Shown here: positions 32,561 through 40,471 of the stretch, one piece after another
Layout of the letters: each line of letters starts with the position of its first letter
How positions within the stretch are numbered: the first letter of the stretch is position 1
Program-made: the position numbers and the translations under genes
Notes under the pieces: model-generated
What the model was told of the DNA's origin: nothing
The model's input: the letters and a program-made list of their open reading frames with translations, nothing else
Database searches by the model: none
Assembly: GCF_900115745.1 (NCBI RefSeq)
Contig: NZ_FOXP01000002.1
Location: forward strand, 1 to 64,000
From: Sphingomonas rubra
GTDB lineage: Bacteria > Pseudomonadota > Alphaproteobacteria > Sphingomonadales > Sphingomonadaceae
Direction of reading: 5' to 3'
Length of the DNA stretch: 64,000 nucleotides

Positions 32561-34495
32561 TCACGCCTCCAAGTCGGTCACGATAAAGCGATAGGCCGGC
32601 ACCAACGCGCCATCTTCCCCGATCGGACGATCACGCACCTTCCGGCCCTTGGGAGGGTTCAGCCGCTGCATGAAGTCGGGATCGTCGCTCAGGGCCTGCC
32701 ACCCGGGAAAGACACGGTCCATATGGACGATCGGCACAAGGAGCTCACGCGGACCGGACCTACCGGTGTAGAGGAAAGCCGGACAGCGGCTCCGGACATC
32801 CTCGGCTACTTCGGTGATCTCCACCTTCGCCAAGTCGATCGTCGCGGGGTGCCGCATCAAGGCAACGAGTCGGTCGTCGAAGCTGATGGCGACGCGCGCA
32901 TGAGCCCGATGGAGCGAAAGGGCCGCCAACGCGGCGCGGCCGCATTGGTAGGGAGGTGGTAGAGCACCGGCCGTTTTCGCCAGGCGGCCACCTGCGTAAA
33001 CGAGCCCGATCGCCTGCGCGACGCGCAGGTGTGAGCCGTCGTTCGTGTTGGTGCCTGCACGCTCGATGAACTCCGCGACATAGCCCTCGACCTTGCGCCG
33101 CAGTGCCTTGGGCCGACGAGCAGCTTCCTTGGCGAGATACGCCAAGTAAACGGGCATAGCATGCCCATAGTTCTCCGCCGCAGCCCGCTTCAGTGCCTCC
33201 GCAAGCGCTCCCGATGATGGGAAGGAAGGCGGGCAGTTATCGAAGATGCCGTGGGGCCGCTCGTTAAGGATCGGCAGAGTGATTAGCCGGTCGGCGATCG
33301 CGTCTGCCTCAGCCACGTGTGCCGATCCGAGCAGTGTCGCGATAGGCTGGTTGGTCGAGAGAACATACACAAGGCGTGAACGAGGGCCTGCAGGCGTACC
33401 AAAGCGATGCTTCACCTGCCCCGCAGCAAGGCGAAAGGCTATGTCCCGAGTAGTTGCCGCCCGTGTCTGCGTCCTGCCTGCACCCTCCACGAGTCCCGCT
33501 TCATCCAGTACCATGGTCATGTCGTTGTAGTGCTCCATGACCATTTCGAGTGCATTGTTTGTGGCGTTTAGGCTGCGCCAGTAGGTGGCGTCGTCATCGC
33601 CGATGGCGGGGCCCGCAGCCGAAGCCATGATCAGCTGGAGAGTGGATTTGCCGCAGCCGGGCGGGCCGGCGAGCTCAAGGCCGATATTGTCGGCCCGATT
33701 GGTCCAGCGCAGCAGAGGCGCGGCAAACATGGCCATCATCATGAACGACGCCAGGTCATGCTCGGCGAGCGGAGCTGCGACCTGGTCGAGCCAACCGGCC
33801 AGCGTTCCACCTTGGTCCAACATGCCACTCACTGGGGCGAACGTCACCAGCGGGTAGGGTTCGTCGCCAGCAACGTAGACCCGCCCGCTTGCCGCGGCGA
33901 ATCCATGCTTGGTCCATCCCGGCTTGCTCACGATCTTGGCACTGTGGAAGCGCTTGATCTGGTCAACGGCTTCGCGAACATCACCCATGCCTCCGACGAC
34001 GATGATGCCAGCCTGCTTCAACGCGGCCGAACCCTCGCTGCTGCTACCGTGGAACACATCGTAACGAGTGGTGACCTCGCGACGACCTTGGCGGAAGTGG
34101 ATGTAACGGGTCCCGTCACCATCCCGCAGGCCATTGATGCCGATCTTGCTGCCGTTGCCCAGCACCACCGTCTGCTCCGGCTTGATGGTCACCCTCCGCG
34201 GCAGCGCAACATTCGCAACATTCGCGGTATTCGACCCCGGCTTGCCCTTCTCGCCCTCCTTGGTGCGAAGACGCTTCCGAAGCGTCTGGTCGCGAGAGAC
34301 CTCCGGAGCTGGCACGGAACTGTAATAGCGCTCAATCTTGCGGCGGGCGTTGCCGCAGTCGTCACCGTGCTTGAGGCGTGAACGCACAATTGTTTTGTCG
34401 AGTTCTGCCGCGAAGTCAGTGCGGTCAGCAGGGCGTTCTGAGGCGGGGGTCGGCTTGTCGCCGGCTTCACGGCGGGTCTTGAACTTGGAAGCCAT
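32561..34495 (-). CDS. DUF927 domain ATPase (replication-type)
   Basis: 644 residues from ATG 34495. After a basic, Glu/Lys-rich N-terminal 110 residues comes a DUF927 region (KIGINGLRDGDGTRYIHFRQGRRE) and an AAA/SF3-like ATPase core: Walker A GPPGCGKST near 277-285, Walker B TMVLDEAG near 327-334, and an Arg-rich sensor segment (LVYVLSTNQPI). DUF927 ATPases are found in plasmids, phages and satellites together with primase or Rep genes. Probably a replicative helicase of the island. Separated from the HUH-like gene by 183 bases. Confidence 0.85.
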   Translation of the reverse strand: MASKFKTRREAGDKPTPASERPADRTDFAAELDKTIVRSRLKHGDDCGNARRKIERYYSSVPAPEVSRDQTLRKRLRTKEGEKGKPGSNTANVANVALPRRVTIKPEQTVVLGNGSKIGINGLRDGDGTRYIHFRQGRREVTTRYDVFHGSSSEGSAALKQAGIIVVGGMGDVREAVDQIKRFHSAKIVSKPGWTKHGFAAASGRVYVAGDEPYPLVTFAPVSGMLDQGGTLAGWLDQVAAPLAEHDLASFMMMAMFAAPLLRWTNRADNIGLELAGPPGCGKSTLQLIMASAAGPAIGDDDATYWRSLNATNNALEMVMEHYNDMTMVLDEAGLVEGAGRTQTRAATTRDIAFRLAAGQVKHRFGTPAGPRSRLVYVLSTNQPIATLLGSAHVAEADAIADRLITLPILNERPHGIFDNCPPSFPSSGALAEALKRAAAENYGHAMPVYLAYLAKEAARRPKALRRKVEGYVAEFIERAGTNTNDGSHLRVAQAIGLVYAGGRLAKTAGALPPPYQCGRAALAALSLHRAHARVAISFDDRLVALMRHPATIDLAKVEITEVAEDVRSRCPAFLYTGRSGPRELLVPIVHMDRVFPGWQALSDDPDFMQRLNPPKGRKVRDRPIGEDGALVPAYRFIVTDLEA

Positions 34496-34678
34496 GAGTA
34501 ATCCTTCGATTCTGGATGGCGTGCAGCGTCGCACCGAGCGCACGAGTGTGAGCAACGGCCGGCGGCACGTAGTGCTAGCGTTAGGTAGTGGTGTTTGAGG
34601 GCAGTCTAGCCGTGTATAGCTGTTGCAGTTGGCCCTATCCGGTTCAACCAGCCCTCATTAGTGTACACTTGCAGTTGT

Positions 34679-35281
34679 TCAGGTAACCATCAGACCTGCG
34701 CTGGTGGCATGCATGCCCATCAACAACGTGACTTCTTCCAGGCGCCAGCGATCGAGGAAGCGGAGGTACTCGATCTCTGCTTCTCCCCGAATGCGGACAG
34801 CCTTGCTGTTGTAGGCCTTCCGCAGCCCGTCGACATCCATGTACGTCTCACGCAGACCCCAAAACCGCTTCATTGGGTACGTGATCGGATCGGGCATGTT
34901 CGTGAGCGGACCACGCTGCACCAGCACCGGGGTGATGGCAGCGTCGCGGCCGTCGTGAGGACACGCTGGACGATACTTGCGCAGGTGTCGCAAGCCGTCG
35001 ACGATCTGCACCATGGGGCCAACTGCAATGCCGTGAATGTGCAGCGGATAGCTCTTGGTAGTTGGATCGTAGGCGCCGTGAAGGAAGGCGATCAGCTGAC
35101 CTTCCATGGCTACGCCCATCTTGGCCGCCGAACGGTAGAGATGCTGCCGGAAGGCAGCCATGAAGCGGACGGGGTTGAAGAGATAGAGCATGCCCAACAG
35201 CACGCTCGAGTTCTCCGGTATTGTCGTGAATAATGCGTAGACTTCACGGCGTGACGGTTCGATGTAGCAGTTACTGACCAT
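34679..35281 (-). CDS. Possible HUH rolling-circle replication initiator
   Basis: 200 residues from ATG 35281. Three motifs in the order of rolling-circle Rep proteins: motif 1 ALFTTIPE (16-23), motif 2 SYPLHIHGIAVG with H81-x-H83 (HUH), motif 3 ITYPMKRF with Y135-x-x-K138. Spacing (about 60 then 52 residues) is in the range of small Reps. No HTH or helicase domain is attached. That DUF927 ATPase lies next to it fits a replication module. The match is by pattern, and a chance match cannot be excluded. Confidence 0.5.
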   Translation of the reverse strand: MVSNCYIEPSRREVYALFTTIPENSSVLLGMLYLFNPVRFMAAFRQHLYRSAAKMGVAMEGQLIAFLHGAYDPTTKSYPLHIHGIAVGPMVQIVDGLRHLRKYRPACPHDGRDAAITPVLVQRGPLTNMPDPITYPMKRFWGLRETYMDVDGLRKAYNSKAVRIRGEAEIEYLRFLDRWRLEEVTLLMGMHATSAGLMVT

Positions 35282-35597
35282 CGATCAGCTCCCAGATGGC
35301 CCCGATCACCCGAATGCGTTGGTCCCGCATGTAGCGGCTGGACGCGGCGGTGCGGGGATTGTGCGTGACCGCGGGGTCGATGGCGTCTGCCAACTCGCAG
35401 AGCGCCTGTGCTCGCCGCGGCTTGGCCGTCGATGCCCGGTTCCGGAGCACGGAAGCCCTATAACGATCCTCATCAGCGACGGCTTCCGCCGTCTCAAAGC
35501 CAGGCGTGTTGGTCAGATCGAAGCGCGGTAAGGGCGGCGGCAGCGAAGAGATGCCCGGACGGCCGACGTTCGTCGGCTTGGATGTAGCGTGAGTCAC
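35271..35597 (-). CDS. Small hypothetical protein of the island
   Basis: 108 residues from GTG 35597, overlapping the HTH gene by four bases (GTGA), and overlapping the next start by 11 bases. The N-terminus is Pro-rich (GRPGISSLPPPLPRFDLTN); the C-terminus is basic and helical (KPRRAQALCELADAIDPAVTHNPRTAASSRYMRDQRIRVIGAIWELI). Unrecognised. Probably an accessory DNA-binding or replication protein. Confidence 0.5.
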   Translation of the reverse strand: MTHATSKPTNVGRPGISSLPPPLPRFDLTNTPGFETAEAVADEDRYRASVLRNRASTAKPRRAQALCELADAIDPAVTHNPRTAASSRYMRDQRIRVIGAIWELIDGQ

Positions 35598-35821
35598 TCG
35601 GTCCCCGCTTCGCTGATGCCGTCCGCGACCAAGCGCTCTGCATCTGCAAGTAGGATGCGACGAGAGCGGCCAATGAGCATGCTTCGGACACGTTTGGTGC
35701 GCACCAGATCGCACGCCTTTGTGCGACCGCATTGAAGTAGCTCCTGAAGCTGTCCTATATTGATCAGCAAAGGCTTGAGGGTGGACGCCGCCCCCTTTTC
35801 TAGTCGGTCTTCGTTCATCAC
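35594..35821 (-). CDS. AlpA/MerR-like HTH protein (excisionase or regulator)
   Basis: 75 residues. LLINIGQLQELLQCGRTKACDLVRTKRVRSMLIGRSRRILLADAERLV is a winged-HTH (HTH_17/AlpA-like) pattern. In P4-type islands such proteins bind DNA at the attachment site or activate the integrase gene. It overlaps the following GTG start. Confidence 0.75.
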   Translation of the reverse strand: MMNEDRLEKGAASTLKPLLINIGQLQELLQCGRTKACDLVRTKRVRSMLIGRSRRILLADAERLVADGISEAGTE

Positions 35822-35911
35822 GATCGTTCCTTTCCTCCTAAGCCCTTGAGGGCAGGAAGTTGGGTTTAATCTCGTCGTGATCCGTAGCGTGAAAAGGTCA
35901 GGTCAGAATGG

Positions 35912-36685
35912 TCAACTTTTGGTCAACTGTTGGCTTCGCTGGATTTCCGCTGAAACCGCTTGTTCGTCCAGATCCATGAGCTTTCTGACGATCCGCTTGG
36001 CTGTCGAGTTCGATCCGACCTCGGGCCTCCGCGCAAGCATTAGCTTCACCAAGGCCGCCGGACCCCCCCGAGTTCGAATCGTCTGAATAATAGATTGTAG
36101 TTGACCCTGCGCCGCTGCAGCGAACAGGTCAGGAAACAACTCCTTCCACGCTTCATCGTTTCGGTGCAACTTTTTCTCCTTAATAAGCAGAGTTGTGCTC
36201 GTTTTATCGTTGGCGCGCAGTTTTCCAATGAGTCGGCTTACCGCCGCATTTTCCAGTTCAACGTTATATATGACTTTACGAACTGGAAGAATGGCGCGCG
36301 GCTTTCCAGACACCTTACCGATGGTGTACCTACTTGGTTGAGGGGCTAACCATGCCACATGGTTGTTGCGCCAGTTCCATAAGATTTGAGCACCTTTAGG
36401 CTCCCGTGCTAAATGGACCGGATCGATAGCAAGCATTATTCCATCTTGATTCAAATCAAGACGAATTTGCATGTTCACTCGGCGCTTTTCTAACGGCCTG
36501 ATATTACCGCATGCATATTCAGTAAGTAGAGCTTTTGCTCTAATCTTCAGTATTCCTTTCACCATGCCTTCTTTGAGCACGCTCTCAGCGATGAGATGTG
36601 ATCGGAATGCCTTTTGAGCGTGGGCAACAGCAGCGCTCAAGGAGATATAGTTCGAATCTAATTCTGTTGGATCAGTTTTCTTCAT
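35912..36685 (-). CDS. Unrecognised AT-rich gene before the integrase operon
   Basis: 257 residues, start overlapping the integrase stop by four bases (ATGA). Base composition is clearly AT-richer than the neighbours and codon use is unlike the genome (many AAA, ATT and TTT), a sign of transfer. Sequence: mixed-charge and helical, KKTDPTELDSNYISLSAAVAHAQKAF, a central beta-type region (PRAILPVRKVIYNVEL), and LRANDKTSTTLLIKEKKLH. No signal peptide, no known motif. Unknown function, co-transcribed with the integrase. Confidence 0.65.
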   Translation of the reverse strand: MKKTDPTELDSNYISLSAAVAHAQKAFRSHLIAESVLKEGMVKGILKIRAKALLTEYACGNIRPLEKRRVNMQIRLDLNQDGIMLAIDPVHLAREPKGAQILWNWRNNHVAWLAPQPSRYTIGKVSGKPRAILPVRKVIYNVELENAAVSRLIGKLRANDKTSTTLLIKEKKLHRNDEAWKELFPDLFAAAAQGQLQSIIQTIRTRGGPAALVKLMLARRPEVGSNSTAKRIVRKLMDLDEQAVSAEIQRSQQLTKS

Positions 36686-37908
36686 GTAGCACTCTGATTG
36701 AACGCATCTGGTTTGGCCGACGTTATGAAGGTAGACCAGCCTTCCAGCAGTGTGTGACGCATCGCGATAAAGTTCGTTCGCTTGTAAGCGGCCATCACCT
36801 TATCAGATACGGAATGTGCAAGGGCTGCCTCTGCCACCGCATCAGGTATGTCTGCCATCTGCTCCGCGGCCCAATCTCGAAATGAACTTCGAAAGCCGTG
36901 GACAGTGGCTTCCGTATCGGATTGCCGGACGATTTTTGATAGCGTCATGTCAGATAGGGGTTGTCCCTTGGTACCAGGGAAGAGAAGACAATGGCGTTCT
37001 CGTCGCAGTGGTTCAAGCTTTCGAAGAACGGCGACTGCACCTTCGTTCAAGGTCACAGTATGATCTCTTCGCATCTTCATCAGATGCGCGGGTCGCTTCC
37101 AGAGGCGCTGCTCAAGATCGATGTGTGACCAACAAGCGTGGCGTGTCTCGCCAGAACGTGCTGCCGTATAAATGGTAAAGAGTAAGGCTAAGCGACCAAT
37201 CGTCTCTGTGCTATCCTTGAGCAGGCTTATAAACGCCGGTACGTTCGCGTAAGGCATCGCGGCATAGTTACCGCCCTTGCTGGGCTTCGCTAGGCCGACT
37301 GATATAGACCTTCCCGGAGCCTCCGCAGGGCGCCATCCCTTGCTATGCGCAAAGTTTAACACAGTCCCGATGCGCTGTCGTACCTTCCTAGCCATATCGG
37401 GAATAGTATGCCAGATTGGCTGTAAGACCGCCTGGATGTCTGATACTGTTATCTGGTCGACCCTGCGTTGGCCAAGCAGTGGGAAGGCATGCCGCTGCAA
37501 CGACGACAGGAAAGCCTCCTGCTGACGTGGCGCCCACTGGCTCCTTAGCGTCGCGTGGGCGTGCTGCGCCGCTTCTTGGAAGGAGGGGACGCCGCGCCGA
37601 TCTTTGTCGCGTTCTGCGATCGGATCTAGCCCAGCTTCAGCAGCCTTCCGAAGGATTGCACACTTGTCTCGAGCTTCAGCCAAAGAGAGCCGCCGCCGGT
37701 GGAGCAGTGGTATTTCGATAAGCCCATCGCTTGCACGAGCTGTTAACTCAGCGGAACCGAGGCCGATGTCTCGTCGCTTGCCGTCAACCTGTACTCGCAA
37801 TAGCCAAGTACGACTGCCACTGGCCTTGACCAGAAGGTAAAGCCCATCCCCATCGGCATGCCGACCAGGCTTGGCATTTCGAACTCCAGCAGCTGTCAAT
37901 CGTGGCAA
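36682..37908 (-). CDS. P4-type tyrosine integrase
   Basis: 408 residues; starts at TTG 37908. N-terminal DUF4102 arm-binding domain (PRLTAAGVRNAKPGRHADGDGLYL), central core-binding helices (FQEAAQHAHATLRSQW), then catalytic motifs: Arg in TAARSGETRHACW, HGFRSSFRDW, and ALAHSVSDKVMAAYKRTNF with His and Tyr. Integrases of this class insert islands into tRNA 3' ends. It lies at the right border of the island and is transcribed inward. Confidence 0.93.
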   Translation of the reverse strand: MPRLTAAGVRNAKPGRHADGDGLYLLVKASGSRTWLLRVQVDGKRRDIGLGSAELTARASDGLIEIPLLHRRRLSLAEARDKCAILRKAAEAGLDPIAERDKDRRGVPSFQEAAQHAHATLRSQWAPRQQEAFLSSLQRHAFPLLGQRRVDQITVSDIQAVLQPIWHTIPDMARKVRQRIGTVLNFAHSKGWRPAEAPGRSISVGLAKPSKGGNYAAMPYANVPAFISLLKDSTETIGRLALLFTIYTAARSGETRHACWSHIDLEQRLWKRPAHLMKMRRDHTVTLNEGAVAVLRKLEPLRRERHCLLFPGTKGQPLSDMTLSKIVRQSDTEATVHGFRSSFRDWAAEQMADIPDAVAEAALAHSVSDKVMAAYKRTNFIAMRHTLLEGWSTFITSAKPDAFNQSAT

Positions 37909-38130
37909 AGTGCACCCCCAGATGTTCCCTCACCTGGCACCGATTAGCGGTGATCGTCAACGATCAACCACGACTAGGTCGGCCGAAAAATGCAAGCTGC
38001 TTCATCGTTATCGCGTGCCACCACGATCGGCAGCGACAACGAGTATGGTGTTTGTCGGGTGCGCCAATCCCTCATATGTCGCGTGATGGTTGTACCCTCA
38101 TGTGAAAGCGCTTCGCCGCCGACGCGAGAA

Positions 38131-38161
38131 AGCCGCCACCCCGTCGGTCGGGGCAGCGGCT
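38131..38161 (-). terminator. Hairpin terminator after the PEP-CTERM gene
   Basis: On the minus strand AGCCGCTGCCCCG, ACCGA, CGGGGTGGCGGCT, followed by TTTCTC. It lies 24 bases after the stop of the PEP-CTERM gene. Confidence 0.6.
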
Positions 38162-38184
38162 CTTCGGTCCATCCGGTGATGGGA

Positions 38185-38967
38185 TCAGGCGTCGACGCCG
38201 GCGGCGATCCGCTGGACCTTGAGGTCGAAGCGCGTGTTGGAGCGGCGCATGCCGTAGCGCATGCCGAACCCGATCATGCCGAAGCCGAGCAGCATCATCG
38301 CCCAGGTGGCGGGTTCCGGCACGGCGGCGAGCGGCGCGGTGTTGACCACGATGCTGGACAGCTTGAAGGCGTCGTTGGTCTGTCCGTTGACGTTGGCGGC
38401 GATCAGCCAGACGTTCGACAGCGCCGTGCTGTTGGTCTTGGACGTGGAGTGGTCCAGGTAGCTGAACCCGCCGAGCGGCAGGGAGGTCGGCAGGTTGGTG
38501 AGCGAGCCGGTATAGGCCATGTACGAGGCGTCGGTGTCCCTGTTCAGCGAGCCGGTGCCGTAATTGGCCCGGAAGATGGACGAGAGCGTCACGCTCTGGC
38601 TGAAGAACAGCGCCACGAAGTCGCTGCCGGTGCCGCTGTTGTCGATCTGGTGGGTGGCGTCGCTCGCCTTGTCGGTGCCGTAGGAGACGCCGAGACCCGC
38701 GCCCCTGAACACGCCGACACTGGCCGGCGAGAAGGTGGCCGAGCCTGAGCCGGTCGAATTGAGATGGCCGCCGAGCACGCCGACGCCGATCTTCTGGCTG
38801 TCGGCGCAGTTGCTCACGCCGGTCGGGCAGGCGGCCCAGCCGAGATTGCTGACGGGCGACTGGTTGGCGAAATCGATCGTGTAGGAAGCGGCGGACGCGG
38901 TCGTCGCGGTCAGTGCGGCGGCGATCGTCGCGGCGACCATGGTGGCACGGTGAAGAGATCGGATCAT
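38185..38967 (-). CDS. PEPxxWA-CTERM exported protein
   Basis: 260 residues from ATG 38967. Signal peptide (RATMVAATIAAALTATTASA), then a secreted beta-rich part with GTGSDFVALFFSQSV and VWLIAANVNG. The C-terminal sorting segment is VPEPATWAMMLLGFGMIGFGMRYGMRR, recognised by the exosortase/EpsH-type system of alphaproteobacteria. The tail after the basic residues (SNTRFDLKVQRIAAGVDA) is unusually long, since most end at the Arg cluster. Function of the body unknown. Confidence 0.88.
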   Translation of the reverse strand: MIRSLHRATMVAATIAAALTATTASAASYTIDFANQSPVSNLGWAACPTGVSNCADSQKIGVGVLGGHLNSTGSGSATFSPASVGVFRGAGLGVSYGTDKASDATHQIDNSGTGSDFVALFFSQSVTLSSIFRANYGTGSLNRDTDASYMAYTGSLTNLPTSLPLGGFSYLDHSTSKTNSTALSNVWLIAANVNGQTNDAFKLSSIVVNTAPLAAVPEPATWAMMLLGFGMIGFGMRYGMRRSNTRFDLKVQRIAAGVDA

Positions 38968-39133
38968 GATGGTTCTCCCTGTTGCGGCGATCGATGCGGT
39001 ATTGATGTCCCGGCCGATCGGAGCGGTTGACGAGGGAGTTAATCGGACGTTCAGATACTGTAAACGTGTGTTAACCTTCAATTCTTGGAGTTTCCCGAAA
39101 TGGAACAGCGGGGTTGATCTTAATCGTCGGGCG

Positions 39134-39973
39134 TCACCGACGCAGGAGTTTTGCGCGCGTCGACCGAGAACTTTTCGCTTGCAGCTGTGCGGCGAGGCTG
39201 CGGGCGGCGCGGACATAAGCGGGGCCGCCGCACACCGTCCAGGCCTGCGGCAGGCGCAGCCGCGCGATGCCGGCGAGGAGCGGGTGGTGGAGCATCTCCG
39301 TTCCCTGATCGGCGACGTGGTCGCTCGCCGTCTCGACGACGAGATAGTCGGGGCGGGCGAGCGCCATCTCCTCCAGCCCGACGCGGGCGAGCGGCGGCTT
39401 GCCGAGGACGGCGGCGAGATTGCGCAGGCCGAGGCGGCGTAGCAGCTCGTCGACCAGCGTGCCGGTGCCGGTGAGAAAACCGCGGCGCTGGTAATAGGCG
39501 GCGACGGCGCCGCGGCCGGGGCGGGGAAGCGCGGCGAGATCGCGGTTCATGCGCGCGATCAGCGCCTCGCCGCGCGCGGGATGGCCGACCGCGGCGGCGA
39601 CGAGGCGGATCTGCGCGACGATGTCGGCGTAGCTGTTCGCCTCCGCCAGCCCCAGCGTCGCGACGCCGCGCACCGGCAGCGTGGCCAGGCGATAGGGGGC
39701 GGCGATCACCAGGTCGGGCCGGAGCATCAGCACGTCCTCCGCACCGCCCTTGCCGACCGGCACCGCGCGTGCCGCCACCGCCGCGGCCGACATTTCGGGG
39801 TCGCGCGCGAGCCGGGTGAGCGCGGCGATTTGCGACCGGTCGGCGAGGGCGAGCAGATATTGATCGGCGCAGAGGTTGAGCGAGACGATGCGGGTCGGAC
39901 GCGATGGCGGCGGCGGCGCGGCGGCGGCGCCGGTGAGGAGCAGGAGGAGCGGCAGGAGCGGCGCGGGTCGCAT
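39134..39973 (-). CDS. btuF: Cobalamin/siderophore-type ABC periplasmic binding protein (BtuF-like)
   Basis: 279 residues. Signal peptide, then RIVSLNLCADQYLLALADRSQIAALT, a start typical of BtuF/FhuD-like helical-backbone proteins, RPDLVIAA, GVATLGLAEANSYADIVAQIRLVAAAVG, and C-terminal PDYLVVETASDHVADQG. It lies divergently to the permease-ATPase genes, and a cobalamin riboswitch controls the next gene. B12 or corrinoid binding is therefore inferred. The gap to btuC is almost 500 bases and filled with repeats. Confidence 0.85.
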   Translation of the reverse strand: MRPAPLLPLLLLLTGAAAAPPPPSRPTRIVSLNLCADQYLLALADRSQIAALTRLARDPEMSAAAVAARAVPVGKGGAEDVLMLRPDLVIAAPYRLATLPVRGVATLGLAEANSYADIVAQIRLVAAAVGHPARGEALIARMNRDLAALPRPGRGAVAAYYQRRGFLTGTGTLVDELLRRLGLRNLAAVLGKPPLARVGLEEMALARPDYLVVETASDHVADQGTEMLHHPLLAGIARLRLPQAWTVCGGPAYVRAARSLAAQLQAKSSRSTRAKLLRR

Positions 39974-40093
39974 GGCCCGCCCGCCTTGCCGCGATCCGCG
40001 CGGGTGCGCCAGCCCGCCGACCGGCCGGGGCCGAGGATGACTGAACGCGCGCCGAACGGCTTCCAGGACGGAGCGACATTCGGCATTTTCCTA

Positions 40094-40184
40094 CCCCGAA
40101 GGCCGGGGCCCAGTCGGGAAGGTCGTCAAACAGGCGCAACGACCGACCGTTCGCGTCTGCCAGCTGGACCCCGGCCTTCGCGAG
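40094..40184. repeat. Intergenic palindromic repeat, family 1 (copy in the btuF-btuC gap)
   Basis: CCCCGAAGGCCGGGGCCCAG, about 50 variable bases, then CTGGACCCCGGCCTTCGCGAG, the inverted partner. A second copy with the same arms lies at 55789-55873. Confidence 0.75.
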
Positions 40185-40295
40185 ACCTTTGCGAAACTAT
40201 TTGGTCATGCCGGACCCCTCGACAGAGCTGGGGAGAGCCCTGTTCCGGCATCCACCGTGCCGCAAACCAATAAGCTGTTGATTTCGCGGCGCCAT

Positions 40296-40346
40296 GGACC
40301 CCGGAACAAGCCTGTCTTGAGCCTGTCGAAAGGTCCGGGGTGACGG
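40296..40346. repeat. Intergenic palindromic repeat, family 2
   Basis: GGACCCCGGAACAAGC, then a sequence like TTGAGCCTGTCGAAAGG, then TCCGGGGTGACGG. The outer arms recur at 61908-61935 (TCACCCCGGAACAAGCCCGGGGTGA). The rest of the 39974-40471 gap shows no gene. Confidence 0.65.
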
Positions 40347-40471
40347 AAGAAGAATTGCCCTTCGAGGAGTTTCGCAGAAGTCTCGCCTTCGCCGGGGTGG
40401 ATGATGAGGCGTGGCGTTGAATGTCGATCCGCATTAGGCGGCGTGCCTCCTCCCGTTTCGAGAACCCGTGA

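Larger units (their letters stand above)
28630..37908 (-). mobile_element. Genomic island with P4-type integrase, replication-like genes and second recombinase
   Basis: Ten genes, all on the minus strand, between the tRNA-Arg fragment and the integrase. Content: integrase, AlpA-like HTH, DUF927 ATPase, possible HUH Rep protein, short tyrosine recombinase, DUF3768, nitrilase-like and exported proteins. The integrase end is AT-richer than the flanks, especially 35900-36700. Layout (integrase, excisionase-type regulator, replication ATPase) resembles phage satellites or integrative replicating elements; no capsid or conjugation genes are seen. The right attachment site was not found, so the right border is only approximate. 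Confidence 0.65.

Noticed and set aside
34679-35281. The HUH-like protein as a relaxase (conjugation)
   Set aside because: No mobilisation, type IV secretion or oriT-like genes are visible in the island, and the protein is small and without a helicase domain; replication is the simpler reading.
36682-37908. Attachment site or tRNA to the right of the integrase
   Set aside because: I looked through 37909-38184 on both strands for T-arm (GGTTCGAA) and for the tRNA-Arg fragment; neither is there.
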